A stretch of DNA of 64,000 nt from Streptomyces sp. Q6 (GCF_036967205.1 NZ_CP146022.1:8246001-8310000), one strand, 5' to 3'. Shown: positions 52,072-60,806, counted from the stretch's first letter. Program-made: numbers and translations. The notes: a model not told the origin generated them from the sequence alone.

Positions 52072-52233
52072 TCAGTTCGACTGCTCGGGGGCCGGGGCGT
52101 GGCCGAAGTCGAGGACGTCCTCCGCGGTGCGCTCGGCCTGCTGCGCGGCTTCGCGGGCGTCGGACAGGACGTCGCCCTGCTCGTCGACGAGACGGTCGTA
52201 GATGGGCGCCGGTGCGCTGGACGGTGCGGGCAC
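52072..52233 (-). CDS. Small acidic conserved-looking protein (53 aa)
   Basis: A 53-residue acidic protein beginning VPAPSSAPAPIYDRLVDEQG and ending LDFGHAPAPEQSN, with a helical middle (SDAREAAQQAERTAEDV). AGGAG lies 9 bases before GTG 52233, supporting translation. No cysteines, signal or membrane helix. Family and role unknown. It is convergent with the M48 gene (22 bases). Confidence 0.6.
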   Translation of the reverse strand: MPAPSSAPAPIYDRLVDEQGDVLSDAREAAQQAERTAEDVLDFGHAPAPEQSN

Positions 52234-52405
52234 GGTACATGCTCCTGGTCTGCTGGCTTCTGAGGTCCCGGGGGGTTCGGGACAAAGGGGGACCCTACGC
52301 GGGCCGGGTGACGGGGGAGCACCCGGGGTGCGATCGTGTACCGAAAAACTGTAACTACTAGTATGTACGGGACTCTCGACGACGTACGACGACAGGAGCC
52401 CGCCC

Positions 52406-52798
52406 GTGCCGCTGGTCCGCATCGACGCCCTGACGACAGACAGCGCCCGCCTGAACGCGCTCGGCCGCGCCGTGCACGACGCCCTCGTGGAGACGCTCGG
52501 CTTCCCGCCCGACGACCTGTTCCAGATCCTGACCGGCCACGACGGGGTCCGCGGCACCCTGCGCTTCGACGACCATCTCGGGGTGCGACGCGATGCCGAC
52601 GTCGTGTTCGTCGGCATCACGCTGCGCGCGGGTCGCCCCGCGGCGCACAAACGCGCGCTGTACCGGCGGATCGCCGAACTCGCGCAGGAGTACGCGGGGA
52701 CCGAGCCGCGCAATGTCGTGATCACGCTCACCGAGAACGAGTCGGTCGACTGGTCCTTCGGCCACGGTGTCGCGCAGTACGCGCCGGACGGGGACTGA
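52406..52798 (+). CDS. Tautomerase family protein
   Basis: A 130-residue protein of the 4-oxalocrotonate tautomerase superfamily (long, MSAD/cis-CaaD-like). After removal of the start residue Pro is at position 1 (PLVRIDALT), the catalytic base of the family. KRALYRRIAELAQEYAGTEPRNVVITLTENESVDWSFGHG closes the domain. CAGGAG precedes the GTG. Substrate unknown. The 52234-52405 gap holds its promoter. Confidence 0.88.
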   Translation: MPLVRIDALTTDSARLNALGRAVHDALVETLGFPPDDLFQILTGHDGVRGTLRFDDHLGVRRDADVVFVGITLRAGRPAAHKRALYRRIAELAQEYAGTEPRNVVITLTENESVDWSFGHGVAQYAPDGD

Positions 52799-52827
52799 CC
52801 GCTTCGGCCGGTCCCCGTCCGCCCGAC

Positions 52828-54417
52828 TCAGTGCCGGGTCGGCGCCGTCCCGCGCAGGCCGACGGCCGCGACGGCGGCGCCCAGCAGGCACAGCAGCCCG
52901 GTCACCGTCAGCGCGGTGTGCACGCCGTTCATGAAGGCCCGGCCGCTGCCTTCGACGACAGCCGCCCTCAGCTCCGCGCCCATGGAGCCGGACACCGGGG
53001 CCACGCCCATCGCCACGGCGTCCTCGGCCCCCGTCAGGCCGTTCGCCACCTGGGGCGGCACGCCCGCCGACGTCAGTTCGCCGACGAGCGTGGCGCCGAC
53101 CCGGCCGCTGATGAGCGAGACGAGCACCGAGGTGCCGAGCGCGCCGCCGATCTGGAGCGCCGTGGCCTGGAGGCCGCCCGCCACGCCACCGTCCCGCACC
53201 GGGGCCTGCCCGACGATCGCGTCGGACGACGCCGCCAGGACCATGCCGACGCCGAGGCCGAGCGCGATGAACGGCGGCCACATCGTCGCGTACGACGAAC
53301 CGGTGTCCCAGGTGAGCATGCCGAACACGGAGGCGGCCTGGAGGAACATCCCGACCGGCATCGTGAGCCGCGCGCCGAACCGCTGCGTCAGCGCCGCGCC
53401 CAGCGGCGACGCCACGAGCGAGGCGAGGCTCAGCGGCAACGTGCGCACGCCCGCCTCGACCGGTGTGAATCCGCGCACGTTCTGGAGGTAGAGCATCACG
53501 AAGAAGATCACACCGAGCAGGACGAAGAAGTTGAGCGCGGTGATGACGGTGCCGACGGTCAGGGCGCGGATACGGAACAGCCGCATCGGCAGCAGCGGGT
53601 GCGCCACCCGCGTCTCGTACACGCCGAAACCGATCAGGACCAGCACGCCGACGGCGATCACGCCGAGCGTGCCCGCCGAGGTCCAGCCCCAGGTCTCGCC
53701 CTTGACCACACCGAAGACGACACACAGCAGACCCGCGGCGAGCAGGACGACGCCGGCGACGTCGAAGCGGTGCCGGCCCGTGGAGTTGCGGCTCTGCGGG
53801 AGCACCGCGGCGCTCACCGCGAGCGCGACGACGCCGATGGGGGCGTTGATGTAGAACACGGACTCCCAGCTGACCCGCTCGACGAGCAGGCCGCCGACGA
53901 TCGGGCCGAGCGCGGTCGACACCGCGGACACCATCGCCCAGATCCCGACCGCCATGCCGAACTTGCGCGGCGGGAAGACCGCGCGCAGCAGCCCGAGCGT
54001 GTTCGGCATCAACAGCCCGCCGAAGAAGCCCTGCACCGCGCGGAACGCGATGACACCCGCGATCGATCCCGAGAGGCCGATCGCGACGGACGCAAGGACG
54101 AAGCCGGCGACACCGACCAGGTAGAACGTGCGCCGTCCGAAGCGGTCGCCGAGTTTGCCGCCGAGGATCAACGAGGCGGCCAGCGCGAGGAGATAGGCGT
54201 TGGTGACCCACTGGAGGTCGGCGGTCGACGCGTGCAGCGAGCGCCCGATCTCCGGGTTCGCGATCGCGACGACGGACGCGTCGAGCTGGACCATGAACAG
54301 GCCGAAGGCCACGGCCAGCAGGGTGAGCCACGGGTTGGCGCGCCGACCGCGGGCGACGGGCGCCTGATCGGTGGCGGATGAGGGCAGGGGGGAACGATCC
54401 ACGTGCGTGGATGACAT
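52828..54417 (-). CDS. MFS drug exporter, DHA2 / EmrB-QacA type
   Basis: A 529-residue transporter with about 14 membrane helices. It opens LLAVAFGLFMVQLDASVVAIANPEI (motif D1 of DHA2 exporters), followed by GGKLGDRFGRRTFYLVG (motif A) and GIWAMVSAVSTALGPIVGGLLVE (motif C). Such proteins expel drugs or secondary metabolites using proton motive force. A MarR gene lies 80 bases upstream on the same strand and is its likely repressor. Confidence 0.93.
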   Translation of the reverse strand: MSSTHVDRSPLPSSATDQAPVARGRRANPWLTLLAVAFGLFMVQLDASVVAIANPEIGRSLHASTADLQWVTNAYLLALAASLILGGKLGDRFGRRTFYLVGVAGFVLASVAIGLSGSIAGVIAFRAVQGFFGGLLMPNTLGLLRAVFPPRKFGMAVGIWAMVSAVSTALGPIVGGLLVERVSWESVFYINAPIGVVALAVSAAVLPQSRNSTGRHRFDVAGVVLLAAGLLCVVFGVVKGETWGWTSAGTLGVIAVGVLVLIGFGVYETRVAHPLLPMRLFRIRALTVGTVITALNFFVLLGVIFFVMLYLQNVRGFTPVEAGVRTLPLSLASLVASPLGAALTQRFGARLTMPVGMFLQAASVFGMLTWDTGSSYATMWPPFIALGLGVGMVLAASSDAIVGQAPVRDGGVAGGLQATALQIGGALGTSVLVSLISGRVGATLVGELTSAGVPPQVANGLTGAEDAVAMGVAPVSGSMGAELRAAVVEGSGRAFMNGVHTALTVTGLLCLLGAAVAAVGLRGTAPTRH

Positions 54418-54497
54418 GAAGGTGCTGCCTTGTCTTGACGATGGCGAAAAGGGAGGGGAGCGGCCGACTGCGTGCGGCCGCGCCGCCCCGGAGCTGC

Positions 54498-54974
54498 CTA
54501 CTGCTCGGAGGCGGGGTGCAGCGCCTCGGCCAGCGCGACCAGCGCGCCCAGGGCCGAGCCGAGTGCGTCCATCTCGCCGTCGGTGAGGGAGTGCAGGGCA
54601 TGCCTGAGGTGCTTGCTCTCCAGGCCCTGCACCTCGGCCAGTTCACGCCGGGCGCGAGCGGTCGGGTACAGGTGGGCGATCCGCTTGTCGCCGCTGTCCG
54701 CGCGTCGCTCCAGCAATCCCTGCCGGGTGAGCTGGGAGACGATCGCGCTGACGTTGTTCGGCCGCATCAGCAGGGCGTCGGCGGCCTCGCGCACGGTGGC
54801 GCCCTCCTGCTGCGACACGAAGCGCAGCAGGGCGATCTGGCCCTCCGGCGGCTTGGGCCGCGCGAAGTCCTGTCCGACCCGACGGTCGAGAGCCCGGTTC
54901 AGCGCGGGCAGGCAGGACGCGAGGGCCGTGGCCACTCGGTCGGTGTCCTGCTGCGAGGCGCGGGAATCGGGCAT
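54498..54974 (-). CDS. MarR family transcriptional regulator
   Basis: A 158-residue dimeric regulator. The winged helix spans about 50-115 (EGATVREAADALLMRPNNVSAIVSQLTRQGLLERRADSGDKR), with the wing Asp-x-Arg pair in ADSGDKRIAHLYPT. MarR proteins usually repress their own operon until a phenolic or drug ligand binds. It heads a two-gene unit with the DHA2 exporter. Repeats at 54981-55032 just upstream of its start are candidate operators. Confidence 0.93.
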   Translation of the reverse strand: MPDSRASQQDTDRVATALASCLPALNRALDRRVGQDFARPKPPEGQIALLRFVSQQEGATVREAADALLMRPNNVSAIVSQLTRQGLLERRADSGDKRIAHLYPTARARRELAEVQGLESKHLRHALHSLTDGEMDALGSALGALVALAEALHPASEQ

Positions 54975-54980
54975 GGCGGC

Positions 54981-55032
54981 AGACTAAGTCTGACGAGATA
55001 GGTATGTCAAAAGAGGTATGCCGGAGAGGTAT
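54981..55032. promoter_or_regulatory. Candidate MarR operators
   Basis: Immediately before the MarR start lies the 11-bp palindrome AGACTAAGTCT (54981-54991). Three direct copies follow: ATAGGTAT (54998), AGAGGTAT (55012) and AGAGGTAT (55025), spaced 13-14 bases. Their position over the promoter suggests autorepression sites. Confidence 0.5.
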
Positions 55033-55175
55033 CTCGGGAGAGGTGGGCGTGCTCGCTCCCGAGGGGCGGGCATATTCCCGCCAAACCTGACCGAACCGGC
55101 GACACGGAAACCGCGCCACCCCTAGACAGGAAGGAAGGGGACGAGGGGTCGCGGTCGAGTGGGGAGGGCCGTCGA

Positions 55176-55385
55176 ATGGTCACGGTCGATGTCGCGGTGC
55201 TGCTGGCAGTCATCGTCTTCTTCCTCTGGCGGCGACCGCCCGCGCCCAGAAAACGCTCCGACACCACCCTGACCCTGCTGCTGGTCCTCGTCCTCGGTGT
55301 ACTGATCGCCCCGACCGAATTCGGGCAGGCCATCAGCGACTTCGTGGGGCAGGTCGTGAACAGCGTCGAGTCGTTCGGGACGTGA
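55176..55385 (+). CDS. Small membrane protein
   Basis: A 69-residue protein with two hydrophobic helices (VDVAVLLAVIVFFLWR and TLLLVLVLGVLIAPTEF) separated by a basic loop (RRPPAPRKRSDTT), ending in an amphipathic stretch ISDFVGQVVNSVESF. The ending resembles small Streptomyces membrane proteins of unknown role. The start codon is ATG 55176 with GGGAGGG upstream. Confidence 0.65.
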   Translation: MVTVDVAVLLAVIVFFLWRRPPAPRKRSDTTLTLLLVLVLGVLIAPTEFGQAISDFVGQVVNSVESFGT

Positions 55386-55423
55386 CACCGGGGGTCGGGG
55401 GCGGCATCGGCGCCACCGCACGG

Positions 55424-55442
55424 TTGGGTTAGGCTTACCTAA
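55424..55442. promoter_or_regulatory. Iron box (DmdR/IdeR-type operator)
   Basis: TTGGGTTAGGCTTACCTAA matches the actinobacterial iron-box consensus TTAGGTTAGGCTAACCTAA at 17 of 19 positions. It lies 48 bases before the MFS start, so the exporter should be repressed by DmdR when iron is plentiful. Confidence 0.8.
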
Positions 55443-55489
55443 GTAGAGGGTCGGTGCGGCCCTCTCACCTGCCGTACGAAGGAGCCCGC

Positions 55490-57025
55490 ATGACGGCGAC
55501 GCCCGCCGCCGAGCCGCCGACCGCCCTCGCGTCCGACCGGCCCCGGGATCCGCGCCGCTGGTTGATCCTCGGCGTGATCTGCCTCGCGCAACTCGTCGTC
55601 ATCCTCGACAACACGATCCTCAACGTCGCCGTCCCCACGCTCACTTCGGACCTCGGCGCCGCCACCGCCGACATTCAGTGGATCATCAACGCGTACGTCC
55701 TGGTGCAGGCCGGACTGCTTCTCGCGGCGGGCGCCGCCGCCGACCGCTACGGCCGCAGGCGGCTGCTCCTCGCCGGACTCGCGGTCTTCGGCGCGGGCTC
55801 GCTCGCCGCCGGACTCGCGCAGGACACCGGCCAGTTGATCGCCGCCCGCGCCGGCATGGGCATCGGGGGCGCCCTGCTGCTGACCACCACGCTCGCCGTC
55901 GCCGTGCAGGTCTTCGACGAGGACGAACGCGTGCGGGCCATCGGCATCTGGGCCGCCGTGAACGCCCTCGGCTTCGCCGCGGGGCCACCCGTCGGCGGCA
56001 TCCTCCTCGACCACTTCTGGTGGGGCTCCCTCTTCCTCGTCAACCTGCCGGTCGTCGCCCTCGGCCTGGTCGCCGTCACCCTCCTCGTGCCGGAGAGCAG
56101 GGCCGAACAGAGCCACCGTCCCGACCTGCCGGGCGCGGCGCTCTCGATCGTCGCCATGACGGCCCTCGTGTACGCCGTCGTCTCCGGCCCCGAACACGGC
56201 TGGAGTTCGCCGTACGTCCTGGCCGGCGCCGCCGTCGGAGTACTCGCCCTCGCCGCGTTCGTCATCTGGGAGCGCCGCACTCCGCATCCCATGCTGGACA
56301 TGAGCTTCTTCAGCGACCGGACCTTCACCGGCGCGGTGTTCGGGGCGCTGCTCATCACCTTCGGCAGCGGCGGAGCCCTGTTCCTGCTGACGCAGCAGCT
56401 CCAGTTCGTCCTGGGATACGGGCCGTTGGAGGCGGGGCTGCGCACCGCGCCGTTCGCGCTCACCGTCGTCCTGCTCAACTTCACCGGCCTGTCGGCCCGG
56501 TTGAGCGTGCGGCTCGGAATCCCGGGCGCCGTCGCGGTCGGCATGACCCTGCTGGCGGGCGGACTCGCCGCCGTCGCCCTGGCCGGGCGCGTCGTGGACG
56601 GGTACGGGGGACTGCTCACCGGACTCGTCCTGATGGGCGTGGGCTGTGCCCTGGCCAACCCGGCGATGGCCGTCGCCGTCCTCGGCGCCATCCCCCGCGA
56701 GAAGGCCGGCGCCGGTGCCGGGATCGAGGGGACGGTCACCGAGTTCGGCAGCGGCCTGGGCGTCGCCGTCCTCGGCGCCGTGCTCAGCGCCCGCTTCTCC
56801 GCGCTGGTCCCGGTGACGGCGGCGTCGCTGCCCGCCGCCCTCGCGGCCGCGGACTCGGCGGCCGAACGCCGCGCGGTCTCGCGGGCGTTCGGCTCGGCCC
56901 TGGAGACCGGTCAGCTCGTGGGAGCGGCCGCCGTGCTGACCGGCGGCCTGGTGGCGGCGGGACTGCTGTGGCGGGCGGGGCGCACGGCGCCGGTCGCGGC
57001 GGCGCTCGTCACAGATCCAGCGTGA
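55490..57025 (+). CDS. MFS exporter, DHA2 type, predicted iron-regulated
   Basis: A 511-residue transporter with about 14 helices. LVVILDNTILNVAVPTLTSDL is motif D1, GAAADRYGRRRLLLAGL is motif A, and AVNALGFAAGPPVGGILLDHF is motif C. AAGGAG precedes ATG 55490. An iron box lies in its promoter, so export of a siderophore or an iron-linked metabolite is a reasonable inference, although no siderophore biosynthesis gene is in the window. It converges on the oxygenase-reductase operon with a 17-base overlap. Confidence 0.92.
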   Translation: MTATPAAEPPTALASDRPRDPRRWLILGVICLAQLVVILDNTILNVAVPTLTSDLGAATADIQWIINAYVLVQAGLLLAAGAAADRYGRRRLLLAGLAVFGAGSLAAGLAQDTGQLIAARAGMGIGGALLLTTTLAVAVQVFDEDERVRAIGIWAAVNALGFAAGPPVGGILLDHFWWGSLFLVNLPVVALGLVAVTLLVPESRAEQSHRPDLPGAALSIVAMTALVYAVVSGPEHGWSSPYVLAGAAVGVLALAAFVIWERRTPHPMLDMSFFSDRTFTGAVFGALLITFGSGGALFLLTQQLQFVLGYGPLEAGLRTAPFALTVVLLNFTGLSARLSVRLGIPGAVAVGMTLLAGGLAAVALAGRVVDGYGGLLTGLVLMGVGCALANPAMAVAVLGAIPREKAGAGAGIEGTVTEFGSGLGVAVLGAVLSARFSALVPVTAASLPAALAAADSAAERRAVSRAFGSALETGQLVGAAAVLTGGLVAAGLLWRAGRTAPVAAALVTDPA

Positions 57026-57923
57026 GCCGTCCCCCCTTCGCCGCCCGCGACACGCACACCATCATCGTCTCGTCGCAGGCCCGCTCCTGCGGGGTGAGCA
57101 CGCTGTCGCGGTGGTCGACCTCGCCCGCGAGGACATCCGTCTCGCACGTGCCGCACGTCCCCTCGGTGCAGGAGTAGAGGACCTCGACCCCCGCGTCCTG
57201 GAGCGCGGCGAGGACCGACCGGTCGCGGGGGACGGTCACCGTCCGCCCCGAACGGGCGAGTTCGACCTCGAACGCCTCGTCCCCGTCGGTGTCCGCTGCC
57301 GTCGCCGTGAACCGCTCGGTACGCAGCGCCTCGGACGGCACGAGTCGCTCCACCGCCGCCAGCAGGGACTCCGGGCCGCACGCGTAGACGAGTTCGCCCG
57401 GACGCAGATCCGCCAGTTGTGCCGCGAGATCGAGCGGCCCCTCGCACAGGTGCAGCCGCTCGGCGGGGTGCAGGGTGTCCAGCTCCGCGGCGAACGCCAT
57501 CGAGGCGCGCGACCGGCCCCCGTAGAACAGCGACCAGTCCCCGGTGGCGGACGCCAGCATCGGCAGGATCGGCGTGATGCCGATGCCGCCCGCGACGAAC
57601 CGGTACGCCGGTGCGGGTTCGAGCCGGAAGTGATTGCGCGGCCCGCGCGCCCGGACGGCCCGCCCGGGGGTCAACTCGTCGTGGACGAGGGCGGATCCGC
57701 CGCGCCCCGCGGGCTCGCGCAGCACGGCGATCCGCCAGGAGGACGTGTCCCCGCCGCACAGCGAGTACTGCCGTTCCAGACCGTCGCGCAGGCACAGGTC
57801 GACGTGGGCGCCGGGCTCCCAGTCCGGCAGAGGCGCGCCGTCCGGGCGGCGCAGCAGCAGGGAGACGACGCCGTCCGCCTCCTGGCGGCGGTCGGCGACG
57901 ACGAGGTCGAGCGTCTCGGTCAC
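57009..57923 (-). CDS. PDR/VanB-type oxygenase reductase
   Basis: A 304-residue electron-transfer protein. An FNR-like domain has the flavin motif RQYSLCGG (about 55-62) and the nucleotide loop FVAGGIGITPILPML (about 113-127). A C-terminal plant-type [2Fe-2S] domain has cysteines in YSCTEGTCGTCETDVL (about 251-266) and a fourth in MMVCVSRA. It should pass electrons from NAD(P)H to the Rieske oxygenase encoded two genes upstream. The start GTG 57923 overlaps the stop of the 63-residue protein. Confidence 0.93.
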   Translation of the reverse strand: MTETLDLVVADRRQEADGVVSLLLRRPDGAPLPDWEPGAHVDLCLRDGLERQYSLCGGDTSSWRIAVLREPAGRGGSALVHDELTPGRAVRARGPRNHFRLEPAPAYRFVAGGIGITPILPMLASATGDWSLFYGGRSRASMAFAAELDTLHPAERLHLCEGPLDLAAQLADLRPGELVYACGPESLLAAVERLVPSEALRTERFTATAADTDGDEAFEVELARSGRTVTVPRDRSVLAALQDAGVEVLYSCTEGTCGTCETDVLAGEVDHRDSVLTPQERACDETMMVCVSRAAKGGRLTLDL

Positions 57924-58111
57924 GGGGTGCGGTCCTCTTCGGGCGTGGCGCCCACGGGCGCCGTCGTGTGGTCGGGGTGGGCGAGCATCCACTCCCACAT
58001 GGCGACCGGGTCCTCGCAGGTGTGCGCGGCGCCGCAGTGGCAGCGGCCGCTGAGCACGTCGGTCCCGGGGAGCCAGTCGATACGGAAGACCTCGCCGGCG
58101 CGGTCGCTCAT
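57920..58111 (-). CDS. 63-residue cysteine/histidine protein in an oxygenase operon
   Basis: A tiny protein between oxygenase and reductase, overlapping both by 4 bases (ATGA at the start, GTGA at the end), so it is translated with them. The core GRCHCGAAHTCEDP, then VAMWEWMLAHPDHTT, has three Cys and several His that could bind a metal. Its length and position suggest a small accessory subunit or maturation factor for the oxygenase. I do not recognise the family. Confidence 0.82.
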   Translation of the reverse strand: MSDRAGEVFRIDWLPGTDVLSGRCHCGAAHTCEDPVAMWEWMLAHPDHTTAPVGATPEEDRTP

Positions 58112-59136
58112 CCGGCGGCCAGCTTGCCGAGGATGCGGCGCGCGGCGAGCCCACCGGTGTCGATGTTGATGCTGAGCTCCTGGTACCCGGCGGGCTCGGT
58201 GTCCAGGGTGCGCTGCAACAGATTGAGCGCGTCGACGTCCTGCATGACGACCGTGTGGTTGAAGTCCCGCAGGAACGTGGTCACTTCCTCGTCCTCGACC
58301 GCGAAGTTCCGCGACACCGCCCAGAAGTCGTAGACCTTGCCGGGCGCCGACGGCGTGATCGCGTACGTGATCTCCGTACGGAAGGTGGGGGAGTCGGTGC
58401 CGGTCGGGCTGATGCGGCTGTGCAGCAGGTACAGGCACGGCGCGTGGTACTCGATGTCCTGGAGCCGCTGGATGCGCCCCTCGATCCCGGTCGAACGGGC
58501 GTAGAACGGCGGGCACTCGGCGTCGAGCATGTGCCGCGAGACCCGGACGATCCCCGCCGCCTCGTCGACCTCCGTCGTGATGGGCGTCTCGGCGACCTCG
58601 GGCGTGCCGATGTAGCCGCCGTGCAGGTACGTCTCGTGCGAGAGGTCCATCAGGTTGTCGACGAGGAGCATGTAGTCCGCGTCGATGGGCTCCATGCCCT
58701 GCACGGTCACCCAGCCGTCCTCGACGAGGTGGGGCGCCCGCGGTATCGCCGCCGTGTCGGCCGCCTCGGGGTCGCCCACCCACACCCACACCATCCCGTC
58801 GACCTCCGCCACCGGGTACGAACTCACCCTGGCCGTACGGGGGATGCGCTTCTGCCCGGGCACGTACACGCAGGTCCCCGTCGTGTCGTACGTGAAGCCG
58901 TGGTAGCCGCACACGACCCGGTCCCCGTCGAGCCCGCTCGCCGAGAGCGGGAAGCGGCGGTGCACACAGCGGTCGGCGAGGGCGACCGGCTCGCCGGCCT
59001 CGGTGCGGTAGAACGCGATCGGCTCGCCGAGGATGGTCCGGCCGAGCAGCTCGCGGCCGACCTCCGAGGACCAGGCGGCGACGTACCACTGGTCACGCGC
59101 GAACGAAGAAGCAGCAGAGGCGGAAGGGTCGGGCAT
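58108..59136 (-). CDS. Rieske aromatic-ring-hydroxylating / O-demethylase oxygenase (VanA-like)
   Basis: A 342-residue oxygenase. The Rieske [2Fe-2S] ligands are CVHRRFP and CGYHGFTYD (C-x-H ... C-x2-H, about 57-84). The non-haem iron ligands lie in DNLMDLSHETYLHGG (His about 168 and 173). The sequence resembles vanillate and other O-demethylase oxygenases that work with a PDR-type reductase, which is encoded downstream. The substrate is likely a methoxylated or hydroxylated aromatic acid. ATG 59136 follows AGGAGGACGCC. An IclR regulator gene lies 94 bases upstream. Confidence 0.92.
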   Translation of the reverse strand: MPDPSASAASSFARDQWYVAAWSSEVGRELLGRTILGEPIAFYRTEAGEPVALADRCVHRRFPLSASGLDGDRVVCGYHGFTYDTTGTCVYVPGQKRIPRTARVSSYPVAEVDGMVWVWVGDPEAADTAAIPRAPHLVEDGWVTVQGMEPIDADYMLLVDNLMDLSHETYLHGGYIGTPEVAETPITTEVDEAAGIVRVSRHMLDAECPPFYARSTGIEGRIQRLQDIEYHAPCLYLLHSRISPTGTDSPTFRTEITYAITPSAPGKVYDFWAVSRNFAVEDEEVTTFLRDFNHTVVMQDVDALNLLQRTLDTEPAGYQELSINIDTGGLAARRILGKLAAG

Positions 59137-59230
59137 GGCAGGCGTCCTCCTGTCGTACCGTGCGGCGCCGTCGCCGCCCGGTGCTCCACAGAGTGGTGAC
59201 CTGGGCCACACCCCCACAACGCCGCTTCCG

Positions 59231-59998
59231 TCAGGCGGAAGCCGAGGGGGATCCCGGTCCCGGCAGCCAGCCCAGCGCCCGCGAGATGCCGCGACCGGCG
59301 ACCTGGACGGCCGGTATCAGGGTGGGCGTCCGCGCGCCCGCGGCCGGCACGACGACGGAGACCGCCGCGACGACGTCGCCGCGCGGCCCCCGCACCGGAG
59401 CGGCGACGGACAGCGCGTCGTCGGTGATCTGACGGTCGCTCACCGCGACACCGCCGCGCCGCACCTCGGCGAGCATCCTGCGCAGCCGGTCGTGGTCGGT
59501 GACGGTGTACGGCGTGAAGGACTCCAACTCAGCCGCGTGGTAGCGCTGTTGCAGCTCCGCCCCGCCGTGGGCGAGCAGGACGAGCCCCACTCCGGTCGCG
59601 TGCAGCGGCCAGCGCGCCCCGACGCGCGAGTGGACCCCGACCGCGGAACGGCCCGAGAGACGCTCGATGTAGACGACGTCGAGGCCGTCCCGCACGGCGA
59701 AGTGGACGTTCTCGTGCGTCGCCTCGTACAGGTCCTCCAGGAACGGCAGTGCCACCTGGCGCAGCCCGAGACCGCGCGGGGCGAGCGCCGCGATCTCCCA
59801 CAGCCGCAGCCCCACCTGGTAGTGGCCCGCCTCGTCCCGTTCCAGGGCGCCCCATCGCGTCAGCGCCCCCACGAGCCGGTGCGCGGTGGCCAGCGGCAGG
59901 TCGGCGCGGTGGGCGAGCTGGGTGAGGGTGAGGGCGGTGTGGGCCTGGTCGAAGGCGCCGAGTACGTCGAGGAGCCGGTCGGCGGCGGAACGGGTCAC
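59231..59998 (-). CDS. IclR family transcriptional regulator
   Basis: A 255-residue regulator. The N-terminal winged helix (about 5-65, RLLDVLGAFDQAHTALTLTQLAHRADLPLATAHRLVGAL) is followed by the IclR effector domain (LEDLYEATHENVHFAVRDGLDVVYIERLSGRSAV; RGPRGDVVAAVSV). IclR proteins commonly regulate aromatic catabolism, which fits the adjacent Rieske oxygenase operon. GTG 59998 lies 9 bases after the stop of the hydrolase gene on the same strand, so the two are co-transcribed. Confidence 0.92.
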   Translation of the reverse strand: MTRSAADRLLDVLGAFDQAHTALTLTQLAHRADLPLATAHRLVGALTRWGALERDEAGHYQVGLRLWEIAALAPRGLGLRQVALPFLEDLYEATHENVHFAVRDGLDVVYIERLSGRSAVGVHSRVGARWPLHATGVGLVLLAHGGAELQQRYHAAELESFTPYTVTDHDRLRRMLAEVRRGGVAVSDRQITDDALSVAAPVRGPRGDVVAAVSVVVPAAGARTPTLIPAVQVAGRGISRALGWLPGPGSPSASA

Positions 59999-60006
59999 CG
60001 GCGGCG

Positions 60007-60806
60007 CTACAGGGAGGTCAGGAAGTCGAGCAGCGCCGCGTCGAACGCCTCGGGCTGTTCGGCGCCCGGCAGGTGCCCCGCCTTCTCGATGACGCGGAGC
60101 GTGGCGTCGGGCACGAGCGCGGCGATCGCCTCGGCCTGCGCCACCGGCGTGTAGACGTCGTCCGCGCCGACCACGACGAGCGCGGGGACCCGGGCCGCGG
60201 CGAGGCTCCCGCGGTAGTCGGGGCGCTCGGCGCGGCCCGCAGCGCGGCTGCGGCACCGCGCGGATCGGTCGACCGCATCATGGCGAGGACCCGCTCGGCG
60301 ACGTCCGGCAGCGCGGTCACGTTGTACGCGGCGAGCATCTTGTCGATGACCTCGTCGGCGTACCCGCCCATCCCCTCGGCGAGCAGCCGGTCGGCGAGCG
60401 CGCTGCGGAAGACCTTGCCGTCCTCGGTCTCGGCGGGCGCGGAGGTGTCGCTGAGCACGAGCGCCAGGGTCCGCCGCGGATGGCGCAGGTGGAACTCCAT
60501 CGCGATCTGCCCGCCCATGGACACCCCGCCGACGACCGCCCGGTCGACACCGAGGTGGTCGAGGAGCGCGGCCACGTCGTCCGCGAACCGGGCGAGCAGC
60601 ACCGTGCCCGGTGTCACCTCGCTCTCCCCGTATCCGCGCAGATCGGGGGTGATCGCGCGGTACCCGGCCGCCGCGAGCGCCCGCGCCTGCGGCTGCCACA
60701 GCGTCCGGTCGAACGGATGCCCGTGCACCAGGACCACGGCGACCCCGTCGGACGGACCGAGGTCGTCGTAGTGCAGCGTGGTGCCGTCCACCGTGAAACG
60801 GGCCAT
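60007..60806 (-). pseudogene. Alpha/beta hydrolase (3-oxoadipate enol-lactonase-like), frameshifted near the C-terminus
   Basis: From ATG 60806 the protein has the oxyanion loop VVLVHGHPFDRTLW, the nucleophile elbow GGVSMGGQIA (Ser about 97) and continues normally to RGAAAALR. The frame then becomes arginine-rich. Adding one base to the C3 run at 60236-60238 reads RGRAERPDYRGSLAAARVPA, then LVVVGADDVYTPV (catalytic Asp) and GHLPGAEQPEAF (catalytic His), ending at 60007. The full product would be about 266 residues. The break is a one-base loss in a homopolymer and probably a sequencing error. The neighbourhood suggests a role in aromatic degradation. Confidence 0.85.

Noticed and set aside
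52336-54381. 681-codon + strand frame antisense to the DHA2 exporter
   Set aside because: It is rich in Arg, Asp and Gln repeats from reverse-complemented membrane codons and has no family match that I recognise.
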